Below are positions 1 to 8,718 of a stretch of DNA of 64,000 nucleotides, one piece after another. The DNA is from Halorubrum depositum (GTDB lineage: Archaea; Halobacteriota; Halobacteria; Halobacteriales; Haloferacaceae), in assembly GCF_007671725.1 (NCBI RefSeq), contig NZ_VCNM01000001.1, positions 868,001 to 932,000 of the forward strand, given 5' to 3'. The notes under the pieces were generated by a model, which had not been told where the DNA came from, did no database searches, and saw only the letters and a list, made by a program, of their open reading frames with translations. The position numbers were made by a program, and so were the translations under genes. Within the stretch, counting starts at the first letter, position 1; every line of letters begins with the position of its first letter.

Positions 1-333
1 GTGTACGGCGGCGTCACTCCCTCCGTGATCGAGCGGCAGGCCACCTCGTGGACGTCCGGCAACCACCCGATCGGGGTGCTCCTCGTCCACGGCGCCGACG
101 TGACCGCCGGAGAACTTCAGACGCGGTCGATACTCGATATCGCGCCGACGGTGCTCCGATACCTCGACGCGCCGGTCCCGACCGACATGAACGGCGAATC
201 GTTCGGCGAACCCTTCCGCGACGGGCTCCCGGAACGCCGGACGAGGGAGCCGATCGCGGGGGGAGCGGGGCGGGACGCCGTGCAGGACGAGGAGCTCGAA
301 AGCCGCCTCGAAGACCTCGGTTACCTCGAATGA
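1..333 (+). CDS. Alkaline-phosphatase-superfamily (sulfatase-like) protein, C-terminal part
   Basis: The 5' end lies outside the window, so only the last 110 residues are visible. The segment reads like the end of a sulfatase/phosphodiesterase: SILDIAPTVLRYLDAPVPTDMNG is the usual passage before the C-terminus, where a target is checked as a membrane- or glycan-directed hydrolase or transferase. The catalytic core (nucleophile and metal ligands) is not visible, so the activity cannot be assigned. The protein ends LEDLGYLE, the tail shared with several other proteins in this window. Its stop codon overlaps the start of the next gene (ATGA), which indicates translational coupling. The family call is fairly safe and the substrate is unknown. 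Confidence 0.7.
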   Translation: MYGGVTPSVIERQATSWTSGNHPIGVLLVHGADVTAGELQTRSILDIAPTVLRYLDAPVPTDMNGESFGEPFRDGLPERRTREPIAGGAGRDAVQDEELESRLEDLGYLE

Positions 334-1538
334 GCCGCAACGTTCCCGCCCTCCCGAAAGCCGGCGGCGACCGGTCGAAGACCGACGCCGACCCGTGGGC
401 GAGACATCATCTCGTCGCGGCGCTCGATTACGCCCGCGAGCGGGAGTACCGCGGCTGGGACCTCTACGACGGCGAGAGCAGCCGCGTTCTCAGGGCCATG
501 CCGATGAACAACAAGTGGGTGAACCTCGTCTTCCAACAGACCGTCCGCCGGTCACCGGTGAACATTCGCCCGCTCCTCCTCGTCGAACAGCGCCGGAACT
601 TCATGGGGATCGCGCTGTTCGCCGTCGCGAACCTTCGGGCGTACGAGCTGACCGGTCAAGAGCGGTTCCGCGAGGACGCCCGCGAGCTCGTCGACTGGCT
701 CATCGAGAACCAGAGCGAGGGGTATCACGGCTTCTGCGGCGGGCACAAACACCCGCTACAGAGGCTCTCGAAGCGGAAGTACCCGAACGATCCGGGGATC
801 GTCGGAACGACGTACGCGGTGAAGGCGCTGCTGGCCGCCGGGGAGTACATCGACCCGTCGTACCGCGACGTGGCGCTCACCGCCGCCGACTTCGTCTTCG
901 AGGACCTCGAATACTCGAGCCACCCCGCCGGCGCGCGGATCAAGTACAACCCCGTCGACAACGGCGATCACTACACGCTGAACGCGAACGCGCTCGGGGC
1001 GCGGCTGCTGATGAATCTCTACGACGTGGCCGGCGAGCCGCGGTTCCGAGAGGGCGCCCGGAACATACTCGACTACGTGGCGGCCCAGCAGACGGAGGAG
1101 GGCGGCTGGATGTACCGCGATCCGCCGGAGAGCTCTCACCTCTCGCTCGACAACTTCCACAACGGGTTCGTCATCGAGTCGCTCCTCAGGTTCCAAGAGA
1201 TCAGCGGGACCACCCGGTACGCGGAGACGCTCTCCGACGCCGTGCGGTTCTACCGCGGGCTGTTCACAGACGACGGCGCGCCGTGGTTCGACGAGTCGAA
1301 CGAGTACCCGCGCGACGTCCACTCGTCGGCGCAGGGCGCCGTCGTGTTCACCATGCTCGGCGACAGGGAGTTCGCCCGGCGACTGATCGAGTGGGCCGTG
1401 AGGAACCTCTCGAACCAGAAGGGGGCGTTCTACCACGAACAGCACAGGCACTACACGAAACGAACCACGTTCATGCGGTGGTGCCAGGCGTGGATGGCGC
1501 ACGGCATCTCGCGCTACCTCACGTCCGCGCTGGAGTGA
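330..1538 (+). CDS. Alpha/alpha-toroid (six-hairpin glycosidase-like) protein
   Basis: A 402-residue soluble protein with no signal peptide. Its ATG overlaps the preceding stop codon. It has repeated helical-hairpin signatures typical of an (alpha/alpha)6 barrel: A-L-R-A-Y-E-L-T-G and G-A-R-L-L-M-N-L-Y-D-V-A-G-E-type helices alternate with Gly/Trp loops such as EEGGWMYR and DNFHNGFV. Proteins of this type occur near glycan genes in haloarchaea and resemble D-glucuronyl C5-epimerase or unsaturated-uronyl hydrolase folds; some carry an unsupported 'ABC transporter permease' label. No transmembrane segment is seen, so that label is wrong here. A role in processing uronic-acid-containing glycan would fit the neighbouring 2-epimerase and ManNAcA-type operon, but this is inference. 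Confidence 0.65.
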   Translation: MSRNVPALPKAGGDRSKTDADPWARHHLVAALDYAREREYRGWDLYDGESSRVLRAMPMNNKWVNLVFQQTVRRSPVNIRPLLLVEQRRNFMGIALFAVANLRAYELTGQERFREDARELVDWLIENQSEGYHGFCGGHKHPLQRLSKRKYPNDPGIVGTTYAVKALLAAGEYIDPSYRDVALTAADFVFEDLEYSSHPAGARIKYNPVDNGDHYTLNANALGARLLMNLYDVAGEPRFREGARNILDYVAAQQTEEGGWMYRDPPESSHLSLDNFHNGFVIESLLRFQEISGTTRYAETLSDAVRFYRGLFTDDGAPWFDESNEYPRDVHSSAQGAVVFTMLGDREFARRLIEWAVRNLSNQKGAFYHEQHRHYTKRTTFMRWCQAWMAHGISRYLTSALE

Positions 1539-1552
1539 CTCGTCGGAGCCGG

Positions 1553-1574
1553 AAAAAAAGACCGGCGACGCCGG
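1553..1574 (-). terminator. Hairpin plus T-run terminator
   Basis: On the minus strand, a short GC hairpin (CCGGC-GTC-GCCGG) is followed by seven T residues. It sits just past the stop codon of the minus-strand epimerase gene and between two convergent genes. Archaeal termination relies mainly on the T-run. Confidence 0.55.
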
Positions 1575-1582
1575 CGGACCGC

Positions 1583-2668
1583 CTAAGGGCGCGTCCGGAG
1601 ACGCCCGACGACCTCGTCGACGACCCGCTCCGCCGCTCGCCCGTCGCCGTACAGCGAGGGCTTCTCCGAGAGGTCGTCGGTCCGACGGAGCGCCGCCCGG
1701 ATCGCCTCCGCGTCCGCCCCGACGAGCTCGTTCCAACCGGCCTCGACGGTCTCGACCCACTCCGTCTCGTCGCGGAGCGTCACGCACCGGGTGTCGAGGT
1801 AGAACGCCTCCTTCTGCACGCCGCCGGAGTCGGTCGCCACGCGTTCCGCCCCGTCGAGGAGCCCGACGAACTCCAGGTAGCCGACCGGCTCGATCACGTC
1901 CAACTCCCCCGTCGCCCGCTCCCAGAGGTCGTGTCGCTTGAGCGCGTCCTCGGTCCGGGGATGGAGGGGAACGACGACCGGACGCGGCGACGACGCCAAC
2001 CCCTCCACGACCGACGCCAGCCGCGTCGGGTCGTCCGTGTTCGCCTGCCGGTGAACCGTCGCGAGGGCGTACTCGCCGTCGCCGTACCCGAGGTCGTCGA
2101 GGACCGAAGCTGCCGGCGGCGCGCGATCGCGGACCCGGGTGATCGCGTCGTACATCACGTCTCCGGTGACGGCGACGCCGTCGGTGATCCCCTCCGCTGC
2201 CAGCGTCTCGGCCGCCCGAGCGGACGGGACGAACAGCAGGTCGGAACACCGGTCGGTGAGGACGCGGTTCACCTCCTCGGGCATCGCCCAGTTGTCGCTC
2301 CGCAGGCCCGCCTCGACGTGGGCCACCGGAACGTTCCGCTTCGCCGCGACCAGGGCCCCGGCCAGCGTCGAGTTCGTGTCGCCGTAGACGAGGAGGAGGT
2401 CCGGCCGCTCCGTCTCGACCACCTCGTCGATCCGGCGGAGCATCTCGGCCGTCTGGGTCGCGTGGTTCGCGGAGCCGACGCCGAGGTTGTAGTCGGGTTC
2501 GGGGATGTCGAGCTCCTCGAAGAACACGTCTGACATGCCGAAGTCGTAGTGTTGACCCGTGTGAACGAGCACCTCGGAGAGACGCTCGCGGAGGAGCCTC
2601 GAGACCGGGAACGCCTTGATGAACTGCGGACGAGCGCCGACGACCGAGAGGACGGTCGCGCCGCTCAT
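1583..2668 (-). CDS. wecB: UDP-N-acetylglucosamine 2-epimerase (WecB/WbpI family)
   Basis: A 361-residue cytoplasmic enzyme that interconverts UDP-GlcNAc-type and UDP-ManNAc-type sugars. The N-terminal Rossmann start GARPQFIK (residues 11-18), the GDT motif with Asp97, the HVEAGLR motif with Glu119, the PEE motif (Glu131) and the VHRQAN motif with His206 match the catalytic positions known in bacterial WecB. The C-terminal ATDSGGVQKEA segment is the UDP-binding signature. Length is normal for the family. It may act on UDP-GlcNAc or, as WbpI does, on UDP-2,3-diacetamido-glucuronic acid made by the operon at 9843-13928; the sequence alone does not separate these. Confidence 0.9.
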   Translation of the reverse strand: MSGATVLSVVGARPQFIKAFPVSRLLRERLSEVLVHTGQHYDFGMSDVFFEELDIPEPDYNLGVGSANHATQTAEMLRRIDEVVETERPDLLLVYGDTNSTLAGALVAAKRNVPVAHVEAGLRSDNWAMPEEVNRVLTDRCSDLLFVPSARAAETLAAEGITDGVAVTGDVMYDAITRVRDRAPPAASVLDDLGYGDGEYALATVHRQANTDDPTRLASVVEGLASSPRPVVVPLHPRTEDALKRHDLWERATGELDVIEPVGYLEFVGLLDGAERVATDSGGVQKEAFYLDTRCVTLRDETEWVETVEAGWNELVGADAEAIRAALRRTDDLSEKPSLYGDGRAAERVVDEVVGRLRTRP

Positions 2669-3102
2669 CGCTCGATCCGCCTCGAAGCGCGCCGACCGAC
2701 GCCGGTGAGGGCCGCGTCGACACCGGAAGTCCCCGAACCGACGCGGACGGCGGCCGTTCGGCGCCGAATCGATCGAACGGTCGACGTGACGCCGCGTTCG
2801 TTTCGCATTACCCGAGCGGTCGGCTAGCGGGCGGATAGTTCATCGGCTCTTAACCGACGCCGGCGGGCTTCGGCCGGAGGCCGTGGAGAGTCCCGGCCGG
2901 CAGTCCGGACGGCCCAACGCTCGGTGTCGGGGGAAAGCGTCCGATCGAGGATCGGGGTTGAGGGATCCTTATCGCCGCATCGCCGTTAGGAAAGCCATTA
3001 CATTGTGCCGATGACCGTTCAATACGGTCCGATGAGACAGACGCGTCTATCAAATAATATACTATTATCGGCCGGGACGGCTCCTGTCTTCGAACGTCAC
3101 CG
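2669..3102. other. Intergenic region between divergent glycan genes
   Basis: No convincing gene is seen. It should contain the promoters of the minus-strand epimerase and the plus-strand flippase. It has a 10-bp palindrome AGACGCGTCT at 3039-3048 just ahead of an AT-rich TATA-like stretch. The palindrome could be an operator, but nothing else supports that. Confidence 0.5.
3051..3062 (+). promoter_or_regulatory. TATA-like box for the flippase gene
   Basis: CAAATAATATAC is the only strongly AT-rich run upstream of the ATG at 3103. Its spacing predicts a short leader of roughly 15-25 nt rather than a leaderless mRNA. Confidence 0.5.
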
Positions 3103-4614
3103 ATGAGTCCGCTCGACCGACTGCTCGCGCTGATCAGGCGGATGAAGCCGGGCGGCGGAACCGCCGAACGCACCGTTAAGAGCGCGGCCTGGCTGATGAG
3201 TCAGAACGTCGTCGGCCGAGCGCTCCAGCTGGGACTGCTCGCGGTTCTCGCTCGGCTCGTCGGCCCGGCCGAACTCGGGCTCGTGGGGATCGCGATGCTG
3301 ACGCTGAGCGCGACTCAGAACTTCACCACCATCGGACTGAACAAGGCGCTGATCCAGAAGGCGGAGGAGAACGTCGACAGCCACCTCAACACGACGTGGA
3401 TGCTGGAGATCGGGAGGGGGATCCTCATCGCCGCGATCCTCTTCGCGATCGCCCCCTTCGTCGGCGGGTGGTTCTTCGAAGAGCCGCGAGCGGTGCGGCT
3501 GATACAGGCCATCGGTCTCTCGCCGCTCCTCCTCGGGTTCCGGAACCCCGGTATCGTCTACTTCCAGAAGAACCTCGACTTCCACAAGCAGTTCGCCTAC
3601 AAGATCGGTGGAGACACCGCTCAGTTCGTCGCGGGCGTCGGGTACGCGTTGATCGAGCCGACCGCGTGGGCGTTCGTGGTCGGGTTCCTCGCGGCCGACG
3701 TCACCAAACTCGTCGTCTCGTACGCGATGCACGACTACCGTCCGTTCCCGTCGTTCGACCTCGACGTCGCCAAGGAACTCGTCGACTACGGGAAGTGGCT
3801 CACGGGATCGTCGATACTGTACTTTCTGTACAGCCAGGGCGACGACGCCTTCGTCGGCTGGCTCCTGACCCCCACGGCGCTGGCGTACTACCAGTACACC
3901 TACCGGTTCTCGAACGCCCCGGCGACGGAGCTGTCGCAGGTGCTCACGAGCGTGATGTTCCCCGCCTACTCGAAGCTGCAGTCGGACGCGGAGGAGCTTC
4001 GGAGCGCGTTCTCCAAGACGCTCCGGTTCACCGCGCTCGTCTCGTTCCCAGCGGCGATCGGTATCGCCGCGATAGCGCCCGATTTCGTCATGACGGTGTT
4101 CGGCGAGGACTGGATGCCCGCGGTTCCGGCCATGCAGGTCCTCGCGTTCTACGGGCTCATGCGCGCGCTCGCCAAGACGGTCGGACCGGTCTGGCACGCC
4201 CTCGGCCGTCCGGACCTCATCACGAAGCTGTCCGCGCTCCGCGTCGCGCTGATCGCCGTCTTCATCTACCCGATGACCAACGCGTTCGGCATCGTGGGAA
4301 CGGCCCTCACGGTCACGGGGATATTCGTCTTCCCGATGCTCCCGCTCGACATGTACATCATGTCAGACATGATTGACATGCCGATGCGCGAGATATACTA
4401 CGAGTTCGTCTACCCCCTGGTCGCGAGCGTTCCGATGGGAGTCGCCGTCTGGTATCTCGCAGGGGTCTCGCCGTTCGGCTCCCTCGTGAACCTCGTCCTC
4501 CTCATTCCCACCGGGGCCGTCATTTACGGCGCGCTGGTGCTGGCGCTCGAGTTCGCGACCAAGTGGACGGTCACCGACAACTTCGAGATGATCTTCCGCA
4601 AACTGGCGTCGTAG
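3103..4614 (+). CDS. Polysaccharide/oligosaccharide flippase (Wzx-like, MOP superfamily)
   Basis: A 503-residue polytopic membrane protein with about 12-14 hydrophobic helices. The N-terminus TVKSAAWLMSQNVVGRALQL and the following RLVGPAELGLVGIA match the start of MOP-family O-antigen and teichuronate exporters (RfbX/Wzx, Polysacc_synt). Such proteins move lipid-linked saccharides across the cytoplasmic membrane. Length is normal. It is flanked by nucleotide-sugar and glycosyltransferase genes, so it likely exports the glycan built by this locus. In haloarchaea, AglR has a similar proposed role in N-glycosylation, but orthology cannot be claimed from sequence inspection. Confidence 0.85.
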   Translation: MSPLDRLLALIRRMKPGGGTAERTVKSAAWLMSQNVVGRALQLGLLAVLARLVGPAELGLVGIAMLTLSATQNFTTIGLNKALIQKAEENVDSHLNTTWMLEIGRGILIAAILFAIAPFVGGWFFEEPRAVRLIQAIGLSPLLLGFRNPGIVYFQKNLDFHKQFAYKIGGDTAQFVAGVGYALIEPTAWAFVVGFLAADVTKLVVSYAMHDYRPFPSFDLDVAKELVDYGKWLTGSSILYFLYSQGDDAFVGWLLTPTALAYYQYTYRFSNAPATELSQVLTSVMFPAYSKLQSDAEELRSAFSKTLRFTALVSFPAAIGIAAIAPDFVMTVFGEDWMPAVPAMQVLAFYGLMRALAKTVGPVWHALGRPDLITKLSALRVALIAVFIYPMTNAFGIVGTALTVTGIFVFPMLPLDMYIMSDMIDMPMREIYYEFVYPLVASVPMGVAVWYLAGVSPFGSLVNLVLLIPTGAVIYGALVLALEFATKWTVTDNFEMIFRKLAS

Positions 4615-4684
4615 CCGCCCGCAAACGTCGGTAAGGTGGTGTGGAACGCACGCCGGAACCGACCGTGAACCATTAACAACTGCG

Positions 4685-4693
4685 TTACAATAC
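4685..4693 (+). promoter_or_regulatory. TATA box, leaderless promoter of the FG-GAP gene
   Basis: TTACAATAC is centred about 28 bp before the ATG at 4717, which is the spacing expected for a leaderless haloarchaeal transcript and supports that start codon. Confidence 0.5.
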
Positions 4694-4716
4694 CCGCACC
4701 GACGCACCGGTCGGGT

Positions 4717-5877
4717 ATGTCACTGCAGGACGAGCGACGGTTACGGCTCGAACACGAGTGTATCGACGACAGTCCGCCGACCGCTCGAATGAGTTTCTGT
4801 CTCACTTCCGACCTCACGGGAAACGGTCGCCCAGACGTCATCGTCGGTGCGGTCGGGAGGAAAGCCCCCGTCACCATTCCGATAATCGACAAACGAATCT
4901 TCCTCGGGAAGCTCGTCGGCACCCGCGAGATCATCAACCGACTCGAGTGGAACGTCTTCTGGTACGAGAACCCCGGCTGGGAGCGACACGAGGTCGCGAA
5001 GTCGCCGGAGCTGTCGGTCGGCGCCGCGCTCGGCGACGTCGACGGCGACGGCCGCGTCGAGCTCGTCACCGGGCAGAACCTCAACGAACACGAGCTCTAC
5101 TGGTTCGAACAGGGGGCGGACCCGCGCAGTCGGTGGACGCGCCGGCTCATCACCGACGACTTCGAGAAGTACCACGACGTGGCCGTCGCCGACGTGGACG
5201 ACGACGGAGAGCTCGAGGTGCTCGCGCTCTCACAGGAGAGCGAGACCGTCTTCTACTACGACGTTCCCGACGATCCGACCTTGGAGCCGTGGCCCGTCAC
5301 CAACCGCCACCTCGTCGCCGAGAACCTGGACGTCGAGGGCGTGCAGGTCCTCGACATCGACGGCGACGGACGCACGGAGATCGTCGCCGGTACGAACGTG
5401 TTCCACCGGCGCGACGACGGCACGTGGGACCGCGAGGTCGTCGCCGAGGGGTGGGAGTGGACCCGGATCGTCGCCGCCGACGTCGACGGCGACGGCGAGA
5501 AGGAGCTCGTCGTGACGGAGGGAGACCTCCCGTATCAGGGCGACCGCCGCGCGCGACTCGGGGTCTTCGACCCGCCGGACTGGGAGCTGACGGTACTGCA
5601 CGACGACATGTCGAACCCGCACTCGCTCCAAGTGGCGGACCTGAACGAAGACGGCGACCTCGACATCTTCGTCGCCGAAATGGGGTTAGAGGAGGGACAC
5701 GAGCCGAGGCAGTTCGTCTTCTGGAACCGAGGCGACGGAACGTTCGACTCGGAGGTGGTCGCGAGCGGCGTGCCGACGCACGAGGCGAAACTGGTCGACC
5801 TCGACGGCGACGGACGGCTCGACGTCGTCGGCAAGGGGTACGCGCACCGCACCGTCGACGTGTGGCACCAGGCCTGA
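4717..5877 (+). CDS. FG-GAP/VCBS seven-bladed beta-propeller protein
   Basis: A 386-residue protein with seven calcium-loop repeats of the D-x-(D/N)-x-(D/N)-G-x-x-(D/E) type: DLTGNGRPDV, DVDGDGRVEL, DVDDDGELEV, DIDGDGRTEI, DVDGDGEKEL, DLNEDGDLDI and DLDGDGRLDV. Seven repeats fit a closed integrin-like propeller. Such propellers usually bind ligands or carbohydrates outside the cell, but I see no Sec or Tat signal peptide and no membrane anchor here. It could be cytoplasmic, or exported by an unrecognised route. It lies downstream of the flippase on the same strand with its own promoter, so a glycan-related role is inferred from context only. Confidence 0.8.
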   Translation: MSLQDERRLRLEHECIDDSPPTARMSFCLTSDLTGNGRPDVIVGAVGRKAPVTIPIIDKRIFLGKLVGTREIINRLEWNVFWYENPGWERHEVAKSPELSVGAALGDVDGDGRVELVTGQNLNEHELYWFEQGADPRSRWTRRLITDDFEKYHDVAVADVDDDGELEVLALSQESETVFYYDVPDDPTLEPWPVTNRHLVAENLDVEGVQVLDIDGDGRTEIVAGTNVFHRRDDGTWDREVVAEGWEWTRIVAADVDGDGEKELVVTEGDLPYQGDRRARLGVFDPPDWELTVLHDDMSNPHSLQVADLNEDGDLDIFVAEMGLEEGHEPRQFVFWNRGDGTFDSEVVASGVPTHEAKLVDLDGDGRLDVVGKGYAHRTVDVWHQA

Positions 5878-5919
5878 GCACCGATCTCGTCGCGTTCTCT
5901 CCCCGCCTCGCCTCCGCCG

Positions 5920-6168
5920 CTACTCCTCGCCGCCGGGCGTCGACTCGGGATCGGCGAACTCCTCGGGATCCGGGATCGAGAGGACGTCCTCTCGCGTTCC
6001 CATGTATCGCCCGCGAGAGACGCTCTCCTCGAACGCGTCGACGCTCTCGTACTCGCGAACCGTGAGGACGTGGCCACCCTCGACGTGGAACACGATCTCC
6101 GTGGACCCGTTCGGGAGGGCGTACTCGTCTCCTTTCGCCGGGGCTTCGGACTCCGGATCGCTACTCAT
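5920..6168 (-). CDS. Small acidic protein of unknown function
   Basis: An 82-residue acidic protein. The ATG at 6166-6168 was chosen because upstream codons in the frame are Arg/Pro-rich and non-haloarchaeal in character. The central part (GSTEIVFHVEGGHVLTVREYESVDAFEESV) is a predicted beta-beta-alpha unit, flanked by disordered Pro/Glu-rich ends. I do not recognise a family. It is convergent with the FG-GAP gene. Confidence 0.55.
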   Translation of the reverse strand: MSSDPESEAPAKGDEYALPNGSTEIVFHVEGGHVLTVREYESVDAFEESVSRGRYMGTREDVLSIPDPEEFADPESTPGGEE

Positions 6169-6452
6169 ACGCGTCCATGGCGGGCCGGGCATTTGAGTAG
6201 TCGCCTCGGATTCGCCGGGAGCGGGGTGCGAAAGAGGTGGCCGTCTGCGCGGTTCGACACTCTCCGAGGCGACGGTGCTGCCGTGCACCCTCACCCGAGC
6301 AATCGGGCTGCATAGTTATATCGGCGTTATCACATAAATATCGGAGCGATCTCGTTTTCGAACCGTTCGAATCAGTTATACGGTGTTTAACCACCCTCAT
6401 CACCAGTTTCAAAACCGACAAATAAATACGACGGAGGGTCCGATAAGGAGTC

Positions 6453-7007
6453 GTGTGGCCCTGGGGACACCTCGCGTTCGCGTACCTGCTTCACTCGTCG
6501 GTCGTGCACCTCTGGTATCGCCGACGTCCGGCGTGGCCCGGCGTCGCACTCGTGGCGCTCGGCTCGCAGGTGCCGGACCTCATCGACAAGCCGCTCGCGT
6601 GGACGCTTAACATCCTCCCGAGCGGTCGATCGCTCGGCCACTCGGTCCTCGTCGGCACGCTCATCGTCGTCGCCGCGGTCGCGCTCTGCAGGCGATACGA
6701 TCTGCGGGGGTGGCCGTTCGCCCTCGGCTACTACTCGCATCTCCTCGGCGATTCGATCCGGCCTCTGATCGACGGCCGGTTCCACGACCTCGCGTTCCTC
6801 CTGTGGCCGTTCTTCGAGGTGGAGACTGGGTCCGGGCCGTCGATCGGGATCGTTCAGTACCTGCTGAACGCGCAGCTCGAGGGGACGGTGTTGGTCGACC
6901 TCGGCCTGGCGAGCGCCGTCTTCGTCTGGTGGCTCGTCGACGGCGCGCCCGGCGTCAGACCCGTGTGGCAGGTGCTTCGCCGGCGATCCGTCACCGCGGG
7001 GAAGTAG
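6453..7007 (+). CDS. YdjM-like membrane-bound metal-dependent hydrolase
   Basis: A 184-residue integral membrane protein starting at GTG, preceded closely by AAGGAG. It shows the sequence pattern of the YdjM/LexA-regulated hydrolase family (PF04307): an N-terminal His in WGHLAFAYLLH, VPDLIDKP, GHSVLVGT and YYSHLLGDSI, which would supply the His/Asp metal ligands. Four to five hydrophobic helices are visible. The family is proposed to hydrolyse phospholipid-like or phosphate ester substrates at the membrane, but the physiological substrate is not known. It sits between a small unknown gene and a sulfatase-like gene, all of which could concern surface lipids or glycans. Confidence 0.75.
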   Translation: MWPWGHLAFAYLLHSSVVHLWYRRRPAWPGVALVALGSQVPDLIDKPLAWTLNILPSGRSLGHSVLVGTLIVVAAVALCRRYDLRGWPFALGYYSHLLGDSIRPLIDGRFHDLAFLLWPFFEVETGSGPSIGIVQYLLNAQLEGTVLVDLGLASAVFVWWLVDGAPGVRPVWQVLRRRSVTAGK

Positions 7008-7238
7008 CCCCGACCCGTTCGCCGCGCACGGGCCGCCGACGGTCGAGAACGAGCGGCGCTGCGGACACGCACCAGTCGGGGCCGATCTGAGATCCCGCGA
7101 GTCCGTTCGAATCGCGGGACGGCCGCGGATTTCGTCCAACGAACGAGCGGACATCGACCGGTTCGGTGAAGGAGGCGCTGCGGGGTATCCAGCGTTATTC
7201 TGTGGATAGTTATGCCGCTGTTCGAGCGAGTACACCTC

Positions 7239-8654
7239 ATGAGTGCAGATCGGGTTAACGTCGTCTGGATAACCCTCGAGAGCGTCAGAGCGGCGAACTC
7301 GTCGGTATGTGGGTACGACCGCGAGACGACCCCGAACCTTGAGCGGATCGCGTCAGAGCCCGATGGGACAGCGTTTCAGCACTGCTTCTCGCAGTCGATG
7401 TGGACACCGGCGTCGAGCGCCTCCATCCTCACGGGGACGTATCTGTTCGAACACCGAGTCGGGTACGACGGGAAGGCGAAGGAGCCGCTCCCGCCGGAGA
7501 TAGCCACCCTTCCCGAACTGCTACGAGATCGGGGGTACCAGACCGCGTGTTTCACGCCGAACGCCTATCTCAGCGAGGCGACGGGGCTCGATCGGGGGTT
7601 TGAGAGATATCACCACGCCTTGCTCCGTCGCGCGTTTCACGAACCGGAAACGCGGACGGCGGCGTTAAAGTACCTCTTGCGCGCCTGGGAGTACGGCCCC
7701 GGATTCTCGCTCAACGTGCGGCGGCACAACCAGACGTACATCATGCGCGAGGTCCTGAAGGGATGGCTCGACGAGTTCGCGGCCGACGACGACCCCTTCT
7801 TCCTCTACACGCACTGTCCGAACCCGCACCTCCCGTACGCGCCGCCGCGGAAGTGGATCGATCGGTTCACCGACGAGATCGATTTCTCGACGAGCGAGGC
7901 GCTGGAGCTGTCGCTGGAGACGTACGCGAGCCGGGACCGGATGATCCAGCGCATCGTCGACGGGTGCCCCTTCTCCGAGGACGAGTGGGAGGCGCTCGAA
8001 GCGATGTACGACGCCGAGATAGCGTACGCGGACGAGTTCGTCGGGGCGCTGTACGATCACGTACAAGAGCTGACCGACGGTGAGACCGTCTTCGTCGTCA
8101 CCGGCGACCACGGCGACCTGTTCGGCGAGCAGGGCGTGCTCGGCCACAACCTCGTCCTCGACGACCATTTGACGAACGTGCCGATGGTCGTCTCCGGGAT
8201 CGGGGGACTGGAGCACGCGCGAGACAAGGTCGTCCAGCACATCGACGTCACGCGGACCCTCGCGGAGCGGCTCGGGGTCTCTCACGACCAGTTCAGCGGT
8301 GTCGATCTACGAGACGCCACCCCCGACGGCGCGATCAGCCAGCGGGGGATCCCGCACTTCGACGAGTACCTGGAGGCAGACCCGGAGTTCGACACCTCCC
8401 GGTACCACGAGACGCCGATGACGGCGTTCCGCACGGACGAGTTCAAATACGTGAAGGGGTCCGAGAAGGCGGAGCTGTTCAGACTTCCGGACGAGGAGAC
8501 GGAGGTGGGCGACGAGTATCCGGCGGTCCGCGACGAGCTCGACGAGCGCCTAGAGGCACGGCTTCTGGACATGACCACGCCGGAAGCGGGGGAAGCCGAG
8601 GCGACGTACTCCGCCGCGATGGAACAGCAGCTCACCGACCTCGGCTATCTCTGA
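7239..8654 (+). CDS. Sulfatase-like AP-superfamily protein with Thr nucleophile
   Basis: A 471-residue protein from the ATG at 7239; another in-frame ATG at 7212 would add nine residues. It has the sulfatase fold pattern: N-terminal NVVWITLESVR, GYDRETTPNLERIA, WTPASSASILTG, and VTGDHGDLFGEQG with metal-binding Asp-His. The position that is Cys or Ser (formylglycine precursor) in true sulfatases is Thr, in W-T-P-A-S-S. The first metal ligand, normally Asp in VDxLR, is Glu in TLESVR. No signal peptide or membrane segment is present. Thr is the nucleophile in LtaS/phosphoethanolamine-transferase and NPP relatives, so phosphotransfer or phosphodiester cleavage is as likely as sulfate ester cleavage. 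It ends LTDLGYL. Confidence 0.8.
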   Translation: MSADRVNVVWITLESVRAANSSVCGYDRETTPNLERIASEPDGTAFQHCFSQSMWTPASSASILTGTYLFEHRVGYDGKAKEPLPPEIATLPELLRDRGYQTACFTPNAYLSEATGLDRGFERYHHALLRRAFHEPETRTAALKYLLRAWEYGPGFSLNVRRHNQTYIMREVLKGWLDEFAADDDPFFLYTHCPNPHLPYAPPRKWIDRFTDEIDFSTSEALELSLETYASRDRMIQRIVDGCPFSEDEWEALEAMYDAEIAYADEFVGALYDHVQELTDGETVFVVTGDHGDLFGEQGVLGHNLVLDDHLTNVPMVVSGIGGLEHARDKVVQHIDVTRTLAERLGVSHDQFSGVDLRDATPDGAISQRGIPHFDEYLEADPEFDTSRYHETPMTAFRTDEFKYVKGSEKAELFRLPDEETEVGDEYPAVRDELDERLEARLLDMTTPEAGEAEATYSAAMEQQLTDLGYL

Positions 8655-8718
8655 GAGCGGCGAGCCGCCCTTCGACCGAAGTGCGTGGAGCGAGACGGTG
8701 CCGTCGAGGAATCTCGCC

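Noticed and set aside
756-2723. A 655-codon minus-strand open frame over the toroid protein and the epimerase
   Set aside because: It spans two genes in other frames with strong motifs, and its translation is Arg/Pro-rich without recognisable domains.
7212-7238. The upstream ATG of the sulfatase-like gene as the true start
   Set aside because: The extra residues M-P-L-F-E-R-V-H-L precede the normal start of the domain; the ATG at 7239 gives the usual length. The choice is not certain.
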